From positions 24,384,001 to 24,448,000 of the forward strand of contig NW_027480422.1 of the NCBI RefSeq assembly GCF_051401765.1: DNA of 64,000 nt, in the 5' to 3' direction. Origin of the DNA: Calliopsis andreniformis. Its lineage: Eukaryota > Arthropoda > Insecta > Hymenoptera > Andrenidae. The translations under genes were made by a program, and so were the position numbers. The notes below the pieces were generated by a model that saw only the letters and a list, made by a program, of their open reading frames with translations, was not told the DNA's origin and did no database searches. This document shows positions 51,471 through 63,500 of this stretch, in pieces; the stretch's first letter is position 1, and each line of letters starts with the position of its first letter.

Positions 51471-54400
51471 TCTGGCGTTGACTTCTAAGGTCCTAGCTAT
51501 TCGATCTCATGGAGCAACGTCCAAGAGTGAAGCCTATGTTGCCCGGAACGTAGAAATGACCATCACTTTCACACTGGTTGCAATTATTCCAGTTATACGA
51601 TGGAAAAACTGTTGCAATTTAATTCTATTTTATGCTTCTGGCGTTGTCTTCTAAGGTCCTAGCTATTCGATCTCATGGAGCAACGTCCAAGAGTGAAGCC
51701 TATGTTGCCCGGAACGTAGAAATGACCATTACTTTCACACTGGCAGCAATTATTCCTGTTTTACGATGGAAAAACTGTTGTATTTATTTTGTATTTGATG
51801 CTCCTGGCTTCGGCTTCTTAGGCCCTAGCTATTGGATCTGGTGGAGCAGCGCCCTAGAGAGATGCCTAGGTTGTCCGAAACGTAGAAATGACAATCACTT
51901 TCACACTGGTTGCAATTATTCCAGTTATACGATGGAAAAACTGTTGTAATTTTATTTTATTTTATGCTTCTGGCGCTGACTTCTTAGGCCCTGACTTTTC
52001 GATCTGGTGGGGCAACGTCCAAGAGTGAAGCCTATGTTGCCTGGAACGTATAAGTGACCATTACTTTCACAGTGGTTGCAATTATACCTTTTATACGGTG
52101 GAAAAGCTGTTGTATTTTTATTGCATTTTATGCGCCTGGCGTTGTTTTCGAAGGCCCTAACTATTCGACCTGGTGGAGCAACGCCCTAGAGTGAAGCATA
52201 GGATGCCCGGAACGTAGAAATGACCATTACTTTCACACTGTTTGCAATTATTCATTTTATACAATGGAAAAACTGTTGCATATATATTGTATTTTATGCA
52301 TCTGGCGTTGACTTCTAAGGCCCTAACAATTCGACGTGGTGGAGCAACGCCCTAGAGCGAAACCTAGGTTGCCCGGAACGTAGAAATGACCATTACTTTC
52401 ACACTGGTTGCAATTATTCGTTTTATACGATGGAAAATCTGTTGAATTTATATTTTATTTTATGCTTCTGGCGTTGACTTCTATGGCCCTAACTATTGGA
52501 TCTGGTGGACCAACGCCCCAGAGTGAAGCCTAGGTTGCACGGAACGTAGAAATGACCATCACCTTCTCACTGGTTGCAGTTACTCCTGTTATAAGATGGA
52601 AAAACTGTTGTAATTTTATTTTATTTTATGCTTCTAGCATCGACTTCTTAGGCCCTAACTATTCGACCTGGTGGAGTAACGCCCTAGAGTGAAGCCTAGG
52701 ATACCCGGAACGTAGAAATGACCATTACCTTCACACTGGTTGCAATTATACCTTTTATACGATGGAAAAACTGTTGTGATTTTCTTGTATTTTATGCTTC
52801 TGGCGTTGACTCCTATGGCCCTAACTATTCGACGTGGTGGAGCAACTCCCAAGAGCGAAACCTAGGTTCCCCGGAACGTAGATATGACTACTACTTTCAC
52901 ACTGCTTGCAATTATCCCTGTTATACGATCTACAAGCTGCTGGATTTTTATTGTACTTTATGTTTCTGGCGTTGACTTCTTAGGCCCTAACTATTGGATC
53001 TGGTGGACCAACGCCCTAGAGTGAAGCATAGGATGCCCGGAGCGTAGAAATGGCCATTACCTTCAGACTGGTTCCAATAATTCGTTTTACACGGTGGAAA
53101 AACTGTTGTACTTATATCGTATTTTATGCTTCTGGCGTTGACTCCTATGGCCCTAACTATTCGACGTGGTGGAGCAACGCCCAAGAGCGAAACCTAGGTT
53201 GCCCGGAACGTAGATATGACTATTACTTTCACACTGTTTGCAATTATCCCTGTTATGCGATCTACAAGCTGTTGCTTTTTTATTGTATTTTATGCGTCTG
53301 GCGTTGTTTTCTAAGGCCCTAACTTATCGACCTGGAGGAACAACGCCCTAGAGTGAAGCCTAGGTTGCCCGGAACGTAGAAATGACCATTACTTTCACAC
53401 TGTTTGCAAGTATTCATTTTATACAATGGAAAGACTGTTGTATTTATATTGTATTCTATGCTTCTGTAGTTGACTTCTAAGGTCCTAGCTATTCGATCTC
53501 TTGGAGCAACGTCCAAGAGTGATGCCTATGTTGCCCGGAACGTAGAAATGACCATTTCTTTCACACTGGTTGCAATTATTCCTGTTTTACGATGGAAAAA
53601 CCTTTGTATTTATTTTGCATTTGATGCTCCTGGCGTTGGCTTCTTAGGCCCTAACTATTGGATCTAGTGGAGCAACGCCCTAGAGTGATGCCTAGGTAGC
53701 CCAGAGCGTTGAAATGACCATCACATTCACACTGGTTGCAATTATTCCTGTTATGCGATGGAAAAACTGTTGTAATTTTGTTGTATTTTATGCGTCTGGC
53801 GTTGTTTTCTAAGGCCCTAACTATTCGACCTGGTGGAGCAACGCCCTAGAGTGAAGCCTAGGTTGCCCGGAACGTAGAAATGACCATTACTTTCACACTG
53901 TTTGCAATTATTCATTTTATACAATGGAAAGACTGTTGTATTTATATTGTATTCTATGCTTCTGTAGTTGACTTCTAAGGTCCTAGCTATTCGATCTCAT
54001 GGAGCAACGTCCAAGAGTGCAGCCTATGTTGCCCGGAACGTAGAAATGACCATTTCTTTCAAACTGGTTGCAATTATTCCTGTTTTACGATGGAAAAACT
54101 GTTGTATTTCTTTTGTATTTGATGCTCCTGGCGTCGGCTTCTTGGGCCCTAACTATTGGATCTGGTGGAGCAACGCCCTAGAGTGATGCCTAGGTTGCCC
54201 GGAACGTAGAAATGACCATCACTTTCACACTGGTTGCAATTGTTCCTGTTATACGATGGAAAAACTGTTGTAATTTTATTTTATTTTATGCTTCTGGCGT
54301 TGACTTCTTAGGCCCTAACCTTTCGATCTGGTGGGGCAACGTCCAAGAGTGAAGCCTATGTTACCCGGAACGTAGAAGTGACCATTACTTTCACATTGGT

Positions 54401-54870
54401 TGCAATTATACCGTTTATACGTTGGAAAAGCTGTTGTATTTTTATTATATTTTATGCTTCTGGCGTTGACTTCTTAGGCCCTAACTTTTCGATCTGGTGG
54501 GGCAACGTCCAAGAGTGTAGCCTATGTTGCCCGGAACGTAGAAATGAACATTACTTTCATACTCATTGCAATTATTCCTGTTTTACGATGGAAAAACTCT
54601 TGTATTTATTTTGTATTTGATGCTCCTGGCGTCGGCTTCGTGGGCCCTAACTATTGGATCTGGTGGAGCAACGCCCTAGAGTGATGCCTAGGTTGCCCGG
54701 AACGTAGAAATGACCATCACCTTCACACTGGTTGCAATTATTCCTGTTATACGATGGAAAAACTGTTGTAGTTTTATTTTATTTTATGCTTCTGGCGTTG
54801 ACATCTTAGGCCCTAACCTTTCGATCTGGTGGGCCAACGCCCTAGAGTGAAGCCTAGGTTGAACGGAACG
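51471..54870 (+). repeat. Short tandem duplications of 1, 2 and 3 monomers
   Basis: CTTCTAAGGTCCTAGC with CGATCTCATGGAGC starts at 51,482 and 51,648 (166 bp). A two-monomer unit repeats at ~52,718 and ~53,050 (332 bp), marked by CGACGTGGTGGAGC and ATCTACAAGCTG. A three-monomer unit repeats at ~53,340 and ~53,838 (498 bp), marked by CTTCTGTAGTTGACTTC (53,461 and 53,959). Its last part, the GTATTTGATGCTCCTGGCG type, recurs again ~498 bp on, near 54,615. Confidence 0.82.
53080..53096 (+). other. Best CENP-B-box-like 17-mer
   Basis: The 17-mer ATTCGTTTTACACGGTG meets eight of the nine fixed positions of the mammalian CENP-B core nTTCGnnnnAnnCGGGn; only the last fixed G is T. The far more common form at the same monomer place, ATTCGTTTTATACGATG (for example 33,162-33,178), meets seven of nine. 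Another frequent form, TATTCCTGTTATACGATGG, lacks the TTCG half. Whether any CENP-B-like protein binds is unknown. Confidence 0.35.
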
Positions 54871-56240
54871 CAGAAGTGACCATTACCTTCACACTGATGG
54901 CAATTACTCATTTTATACGATGGAAAAACTGTTGTATTTTTATTGTATTTTATGATCCGTGCGTAGACTTCTAAGGCCCTATCTATTCGATTTGGTAGAG
55001 CAACACCCTGCAGTGAAGCCTAGGTTGCCTGGAACGTAGAAATGACCATAACTTTCACACTGGATGCAATTATTCGTTTTATACGATGGAAAAACTGTTG
55101 TATTTACATTGTATTTTATGCTTCTGGCGTTGACTTCTTAGGCCCTAACTATTCGATCTGGTGGAGCAACGCCCTAGAGTGAAGGCTAGGTTGCCCGGAA
55201 CGTAGAAGTGACCATCATTTTCACACTGGTTGTAATTACTCCTGTCATGCGATGGAAAAAGTGTTGTACCTTTATTGTGTTTTATGCTTCTGGCGTTGAC
55301 TTCTTAGGCCCTAGCTATTCGATCTGGTGGACAAACGCCCTAGAGTGAATCCTAGGTTGCACGGAACGTAGAAATGACCATTACTTTCACACTGTTTGCT
55401 ATTATTCATATTATACGATGCAAAAACTGTTGCATTTTCATTGTATTTTATGCTTCGGGCGTTGACTTCTAAGGCCCTAACTATTCCACCTGGTGGAGCA
55501 GCGCCCTAGAGTGAACCCTAGGTTGCCCGGAACGTAGAAATGACCATCACTTTCACACTGGTTACAATTACTCCTGTTATACGATGGAAAAACTGCTGTA
55601 CCTTTATCGTATTCTATGCTTCGGGCGTTGGCTTCTAAGGCCCTAACACTTCGATCTGGTGGAGCAACGCCCTAGAGCCAAGCCTAGATCGCCCCGAACG
55701 TAGATATGGCCACTACTTTCACACTGGATGCAATTATTCGTTTTATACGATGGAAAAACTGTTGTATTTATTCTCTATTTTATGCTTCGGGCGTTCACTT
55801 CTAAGGCCCTAACTATTCGATCTGGTGGAGGAACGCCCTAGAGTCAAGCCTAAGTTGCCCGGAACGTAGAAATGACCATAACTTTCACACTGGTTGCAAT
55901 TATTCGTTTTATACGATGGAAAAACTGTTGAATTTCTTTTGTATTTTATGCTTCTGTTGTAGACTTCTGAGTCCCTAGCTATTCGATCTGGTGGAGCAAT
56001 GCTCTAGAGTAAAGCCTAGGTTGCCCGGAACGTAGAAATGACCATTACCTTCACACTGATTGCAATTATACATTATATACGGTGGAAAAGCTGTTGTATT
56101 TATATTGTATTTTATGCTTCTGGCGTTGGCTTCTTAGGCCCTAACTATTCAATCTGGTGGAACAACTCCCTAGAGTGAAGCCTAGGTTGCCCGGAACGTA
56201 GAAATGACCTTTACTTTCACACTGCATGCAAATGTACTTT
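54871..56240 (+). repeat. Monomers without evident local duplication
   Basis: About eight individual monomers, mostly close to the general right-arm type, with no block repeated nearby that I could find. The GCAATGCTCTAGAGTAAAGC variant enters near 56,005 and is frequent from here to ~63 kb. Confidence 0.72.
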
Positions 56241-57670
56241 ATATACTATGGGAAAGCTGTTGTATTTATATTGTATTTTATGCTTCTGGCGTTGTCTTCT
56301 TAGGCCCTAACTATTCGATCTGGTGGAGCAATGCTCTAGAGTAAAGCCTAGGTTGCGCGGAACGTAGAAATGACCATTACCTTCACACTGCTTGCAATTA
56401 CAAATTTTATACGATGGAAAAACTGTTATACTTATGTTATATTTTATTCTTCTGGCGTTGAATTCTAAGTCCCTAGCTATTCGAGCTGGTGGAGCCACGC
56501 CATAGAGTGAAGCCTAGGTTGCCCGGAACGTAGAAATGACCATAACTTTCGCACTGGATTCAATTATTCGTTTTATGCAATGGAAAAACTGTTCTATTTA
56601 TTTTGTATTTTATGCTTCGGGCGTTGTCTTCTAAGGCGCTAGCTATTCGATCTAGTGGAGCAACGCCCTACAGTTAAGCCTAGGTTACCCGGAACGTAGA
56701 AATGACCTTTACTTTCACACTGTTTGCAAATATACATTATATACGATGGAAAAGCTGTTGTATTTATATTGTATTTTATGCTTCTGGCGTTGAGTTCTAA
56801 GTCCCTAACCATACGATCTGGTGGAGCAACGCCCTGCAGTTAAGCCTAGATTGCCCGGAACGTAGAAATGACCTTTACTTTCACACTGTTTGCAAATATA
56901 CATTATATACGATGGAAAAGCTGTTGTATTTATATTGTATTTTATGCTTCTGGCGTTGTCTTCTTAGGCGCTAACTATTCGATCTGGTGGAGCAATGCTC
57001 TAGAGTAAAGCCTAGGTTGCGCGGAACGTAGAAATGACCATTACCTTCACACTGCTTGCAATTACAAATTTTATACGATGGAAAAACTGTTATACTTATG
57101 TTATATTTTATTCTTCTGGCGTTGAATTCTAAGTCCCTAGCTATTCGAGCTGGTGGAGCCACGCCATAGAGTGAAGCCTAGGTTGCCCGGAACGTAGAAA
57201 TGACCATAACTTTCGCACTGGATTCAATTATTCGTTTTATGCAATGGAAAAACTGTTCTATTTATTTTGTATTTTATGCTTCGGGCGTTGTCTTCTAAGG
57301 CGCTAGCTATTCGATCTAGTGGAGCAACGCCCTACAGTTAAGCCTAGGTTACCCGGAACGTAGAAATGACCTTTACTTTCACACTGTTTGCAAATATACA
57401 TTATATACGATGGAAAAGCTGTTGTATTTATATTGTATTTTATGCTTCTGGCGTTGAGTTCTAAGTCCCTAACCATACGATCTGGTGGAGCAACGCCCTG
57501 CAGTTAAGCCTAGATTGCCCGGAACGTAGAAATGACCTTTACTTTCACACTGTTTGCAAATATACATTATATACGATGGAAAAGCTGTTGTATTTATATT
57601 GTATTTTATGCTTCTGGCGTTGTCTTCTTAGGCGCTAACTATTCGATCTGGTGGAGCAATGCTCTAGAGT
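56241..57670 (+). repeat. 4-monomer (664-bp) tandem duplication
   Basis: CAAATTTTATACGATGG lies at 56,401 and 57,065 (664 bp), and the units around it match nearly base for base, including CGAGCTGGTGGAGCCACGCC, TTTCGCACTGGATTC and CGATCTAGTGGAGC. Two of the four monomers carry the GAATTC-type haplotype that is also present, inverted, in the left arm near 15.3 kb. The match ends near 57,690, where CATAACTATCAGACTGG begins. Confidence 0.87.
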
Positions 57671-60560
57671 AAAGCCTAGGTTGCCCGGAACGTAGAAATG
57701 ACCATAACTATCAGACTGGTTGCAATTATTCGTTTTATACGATGGAAAAGCTGTTGTATTTCTATTGTATTTTATGCTTCTGGCGTTGACCTGTTAGGCC
57801 GTAGCTATTCGAACTGGTGGAGCAACGCCCTAGAGAGATGCCTAGGTTGCCCGGCACGTAGAAATTACCATTACTTCCTCACCGTTTGCAATTATTCATT
57901 TTATACATGGAAAAACTGTTGTATTTATATTGTATTTTATGCTTCTGGCATTGACTTCTAAGGCCCTAACTATTCGATGTGTTGGAGCAACGCCCTAGGG
58001 TGTAGCCTAGCTTGCCCGGAACGTAGAAATGACCATAGCTTTCATACTGGTTGCAATTATTCGTTTTATACGATCGAAAAACTGTTATACTTATGTTCTA
58101 TTTTATTCTTCTGGCGTTGAATTCTAAGTCCCTAGCCATTCGATCTGGTGGAGCAACGCCCTAGAGTGAAGCCTAGGTTGCCCGAAACGTAGAAATGACC
58201 ATCACCTTCACTCTGGTTGCAATCATTCCTGTTATACGATGGAAAAACTGTTGTATATATATTATACTTTATGCTTCTGGCATTGACTTCTAAGGCCCTA
58301 ACTATTCGATGTGGTGGAGCAACGCCCTAGAGTGAAGCCTAGGTTGCCCGGAACGTAGAAATGACCATAGCTTTCACACTGGTTGCAATTATTCCTGTTA
58401 TACAAGGGAAAAACTGTTGTATTTACATTGTATTTTATGCTTCTGGCGCTGACTTCTTAGGCCCTAACTATTCGATCTGGTGGAGCGACGCCCTACATTT
58501 AAGCCTAGGTTGCCCGGAACGTAGAAATGACCATTACCTTCACACTGCTTGCAATTATACATTTTATACGATGGAAAAACTGTTGTACATATGTTGTATT
58601 TTATTCTTCTGGTGATGAATTCTAAGTCCCTAGCTATTCGATCTGGTGGACCAGCGCCCTAGGGTGAAGCCTAGGTTACCCGGAACGTGGAAATGACCAG
58701 TACTTTCACACTGGTTGCAAATATACATTATATACGACGGAATAGCTTTTGTATTTATATTGTATTTTATGCTTCTGGCGCTGACTTCTTAGGCCCTAAC
58801 TATTCGATTTGGTGGAGCGACGCCCTACAGTTAAGCCTAGGTTGCCCGGAACGTAGAAATGACCTTTACTTTCACACTGTTTGCAAATATACATTATATA
58901 CGATGGAAAAGCTGTTGTATTTATATTGTATTTTATGCTTCTGGCGTTGTCTTCTTAGGGCCTAACTATTCGATCTGGTGGAGCAATGCTCTAGACTAAA
59001 GCCTAGGTTGCCCGGAATGTAGAAATGACCATTCACTTCACACTGTTTGCAAATATACATTATATACGATGGAAAAACTGTTGTACATATATCGTATTTT
59101 ATGCTTCTGGCGTTGACTTCTTAGGCCCTAACTATTCGGTCTGGTGGAGCAACGCCCTAGAGTGAAGCCTAGGTTGCACGGAACGTAGAAATGACCATAG
59201 CTTTCACATTGGTTGCAAATATACATTATATACGATGGAATAGCTGTTGTATTTATATTGCATTTTATGCTTCTGGCGTTGTCTTCTTAGGCCCTAACTA
59301 TTCGATCTGGTGGAGCAATGCTCTAGAGTAAAGCCTAGGTTGCCCGAAACGTAGAAATGACCTTTACTTTCACACTGTTTGCAAGTATACATTTTATACG
59401 ATGGAAAAACTGTTGTACATATATCGTATTTTATGCTGTTGGCGTTGACTTGTTAGGCCCTAACAATTGGATCTGTTGGAGCAACGCCCTAGGGTGATTC
59501 CTAGGTTGCCCGGGACGTAGAACTGACCATAACTTTCAGACTGGTTGCTATTATTCGTTTTATACGATCGAAAAACTGTTGTATTTATATTGTATTTTAT
59601 GCTTCTGGCGTTGACTTCTTAGGCCCTAACTGTTCGATCTTGTGGAACAACGCCCTAGAATGAGGCCTAGGTTGCCCGGAACGTAGAAATGACCATTACT
59701 TTCACACTGGTTGCAGTTATTCATGCTATACGATGGAAAAACTGTTGCATTTTTATTGTATTTACATCTTCTGGCTTTGACTTCTAAGGTCCTAGCTATT
59801 CGATCTGATGGAGCAACGCCCTAGAGTGAAGCCTAGCTTGCGCGTGACGTAGAAGTGACCATACCTTTAACACTTGTTGCAATTATTCGTTTTATTCGAT
59901 GGAAAAACTGTTTTATTTTTACTGTATTTTATGTTTCGGGCGTTGACTTCTAAGGCCACAGCTATTCGATCTGGTGGAGCAACGCCCTAGAGTGAAGCCT
60001 AGGTTGCCCGAAACGTAGAAATGACCATCACCTTCACTCTGGTTGCAATCATTCCTGTTATACGATGGAAAAACTGTTGTATATATATTATACTTTATGC
60101 TTCTGGCATTGACTTCTAAGGCCCTAGCTATTCGATGTGGTGGAGCAACGCCCTAGAGTGAAGCCTAGGTTGCCCGGAACGTAGAAATGACCATAGCTTT
60201 CACACTGGTTGCAATTATTCCTGTTATACAAGGGAAAAACTGTTGTATTTACATTGTATTTTATGCTTCTGGCGCTGACTTCTTAGGCCCTAACTATTCG
60301 ATCTGGTGGAGCGACGCCCTACATTTAAGCCTAGGTTGCGCGGAACGTAGAAATGACCATTACCTTCACACTGCTTGCAATTATACATTTTATACGATGG
60401 AAAAACTGTTGTACATATGTTGTATTTTATTCTTCTGGTGATGAATTCTAAGTCCCTAGCTATTCGATCTGGTGGACCAGCGCCCTAGGGTGAAGCCTAG
60501 GTTACCCGGAACGTGGAAATGACCAGTACTTTCACACTGGTTGCAAATATACATTATATA
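57671..60560 (+). repeat. 11-monomer duplicate pair (1,826-bp offset)
   Basis: About 58,135-58,735 recurs at 59,961-60,561 with very few changes; both contain GTTATACAAGGGAAAAAC, CGACGCCCTACATTTAAGCC and GTGATGAATTCTAAGTCCC. The first copy ends where ATACGACGGAATAGC replaces ATACGATGGAAAAAC. The sequence between the copies is made of individual monomers of the TTGCAAATATACATTATA type. Confidence 0.83.
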
Positions 60561-63500
60561 CGATGGAAAAACTGTTGTATTTATATTGTATTTTATGCTT
60601 CTGGCGTTGTCTTCTGAGGGTCTAACTATTCGATCTGGTGGAGCAATGCTCTAGAGTAAAGCCTAGGTTGCCCGGAATGTAGAAATGACCATTACCCTCA
60701 CACTGTTTGCAAATATACATTATATACGATGGAAAAGCTGTTGTATTTATATTGTGTTTTATGTTTCTGGCGTTGACTTCTTAGGCCCTAACTATTCGAC
60801 CTGGTGGAACAACTCGCTAGAGTGAAGCCTAGGTTGCCCGGAACGTAGAAATGACATTTAATTTCACACTGTTTGCAAGTATACATTATATACGGTGGAA
60901 AAGCTGTTGTATTTATATTGTATTTTATGCTTCTGGCGTTGTCTTCTTAGGCACTATCTATTCGATAGGGTGGAGCAATGCTCTAGAGTAAAGCCTAGGT
61001 TGCCCGGAACGTAGAAATGACCATAGCTTTCATACTGGTTGCAATTATTCGTTTTATACGATGGAAAAACTTTGTATTTATTTTGTATTTGGTGCTCCCG
61101 GCGTTGACTTCTTAGGCCCTAACTATTGGATCTGTTGGAGCAACGCCCTAGGGTGATGCCTAGGTTGCCCGGGACGTAGAAGTGACCATAACTTTCACAC
61201 TGGTTGCTATTATTCGTTTTATACGATGGTAAAACTGTTGTATTTATATTGTATTTTATGCTTCTGGCGTTGACTTCTTATGCACCAGCTATTCGATCTG
61301 GTGGAGCAACGCCCTAGTGTGAAGCCTAGGTTGCCCGGAACGTAGAAATGACCATCACCTTCACTCTGGTTGTAATCATTCCTGTTATACGATGGAAAAA
61401 CTGTTGTATATATATTATACTTTATGCTTCTGGCATTGACTTCTTAGGCTCTAACTATTCGACCTGGTGGAACAACTCCCTAGAGTGAAGCCTAGGTTGC
61501 CCGGAACGTAGAAATGACCTTTAATTTCACACTGTTTGCAAGTACACATTATATACGGTGGAAAAGCTGTTATATTTATATTGTATTTTATGCTTCTGGC
61601 GTTGTCTTCTTAGGCACTACCTATTCGATCTGGTGGAGCAATGCTCTAGAGTCAAGCCTAGGTTGCCCGGAACGTAGAAATGACCATAACTATCAGACTG
61701 GTTGCAATTATCCGTTTTATAGGATGGAAAGACTGTTTTATTTATATTGTATTTAATAGCTATGGCGTTGCCTTCTAGGGCCCTAGCTATTCGATGTGGT
61801 TGAGCAACGCCCTAGAGTGAAGCCTAGGTTGCCCGGAACGTAGAAATGACCATAGCTTTCACACTGGTTGCAATTATTCCTGTTATACAAAGGAAAAACT
61901 GTTGTATTTACATTGTATTTTATGCTTCTGGCGCTGACTTCTTAGGCCCTAACTATTCGATCTGGTGGAGCGACGCCCTACAGTTAAGCCTAGGTTGCCC
62001 GGAACGTAGAAATGACCTTTACTTTCACACTGTTTGCAAATATACATTATATGGGATCGAAAACCTGTTGTATTTATATTGTATTTTATGCTTCTGGCGT
62101 TGTCTTCTTAGGCACTATCTATTCGATCTGGTGGAGCAATGCTCTAGAGTAAAGCCTAGGTTGCCCGGAACGTAGAAATGACCATAACTATCAGACTGGT
62201 TGCAATAATTCGTTTTATAGGATGGAAAGACTGTTGTATTTATATTGTATTTAATAGTTATAGCGGTGTCTTCTAGGGCCGTAGCTATTCGATGTGTTTG
62301 AGCAACGCCCTAGAGTGAAGCCTAGGTTGCCCGGAACGTAAAAATGACCATAACATTCATACTGGTTGCAATTTTTCGTTTTATACGATGGAAAAACTGT
62401 TGCATTTTTATTTTATTTTATGCTTCTGGCGTTGACTTCTAAGTCCCTAGCTATTCGATCTGGTGGAGCAACGCCCTAGAGTGAAGCCTAGGTTGCCCTT
62501 AACGTAGAAATGACCAGCACCTTCACTCTGGTTGCAATCATTCCTGTTATACGATGGACAAACTGTTGTATATATATTATACTTTATGCTTCAGGCGTTG
62601 ACTTCTAAGGCCGTAGCTATTCGACGTGGTGGAGCAACGCCCTAGAGTGAAGCCTAGGTTGCCCGGAACGTAGAAATGACCTTTAATTTCACACTGTTTG
62701 CAAGTATACATTATATACGGTGGAAAAGCTGTTGTATTTATATTGTATTTTATGCTTCTGGCGTTGTCTTCTTGGCACTATCAATTCGATCTGGTGGAGC
62801 AATGCTCTAGAGTAAAGCCTAGGTTGCCCGGAACGTAGAAATGACCATAACTATCAGACTGGTTGCAATTATTCGTTTTATAGGATGGAAAGACTGTTGT
62901 ATTTATATTGTATTTAATAGTTATGGCGTTGTCTTCTAGGGCCGTAGCTATTCGATGTGGTTGAGCAACGTCCTAGAGTGAAGCCTAGGTTCCCCGGAAC
63001 GTAGAAATGGCCATAGCTTTCATACTGGTTGCAATTATTCGTTTTATACGATGGAAAAACTGTTGTATTTATTTTGTATTTGGTGCTCCTGGCGTTGACT
63101 TCTTAGGCCCTAACATTTGGATCTGTTGGAGCAACGCCCTAGGGTGATTCCTAGGTTGCCCGGCACGTAGAAATGACCATAACTTTCAGACTGGTTGCTA
63201 TTATTCGTTTTATACGATGGAAGAACTGTTGTATTTATATTGTATTTTATGCTTCTGGCGTTGACTTCTTAGGCCCTAACTGTTCGATCTGGTGGAACAA
63301 CGCCCTAGAATGAGGCCTAGGTTGCCCGGAACGTAGAAATGACCATTACTTTCACACTGGTTGCAGTTATTCATGCTATACGATGGAAAAACTGTTGCAT
63401 TTTTGTTGTATTTTTATCTTCTGGCTTTGACTTCTAAGGTCCTAGAAATTCGATCTGATAGAGGAACGCCCTAGAGTGAAGCCTAGCTTGCGCGTGACGT

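Noticed and set aside
51632..51949. Open frames of 60-109 codons with a recurring peptide such as TFTLVAIIPVIRWKNCC, seen on the monomer strand in both arms
   Set aside because: The peptide recurs because the monomer recurs. A 166-bp unit shifts frame at every monomer and the next frame soon reaches a stop (TGGCGTTGA). The strand of these frames flips with the monomer at 30,480, and near-identical blocks gain and lose them by single substitutions.
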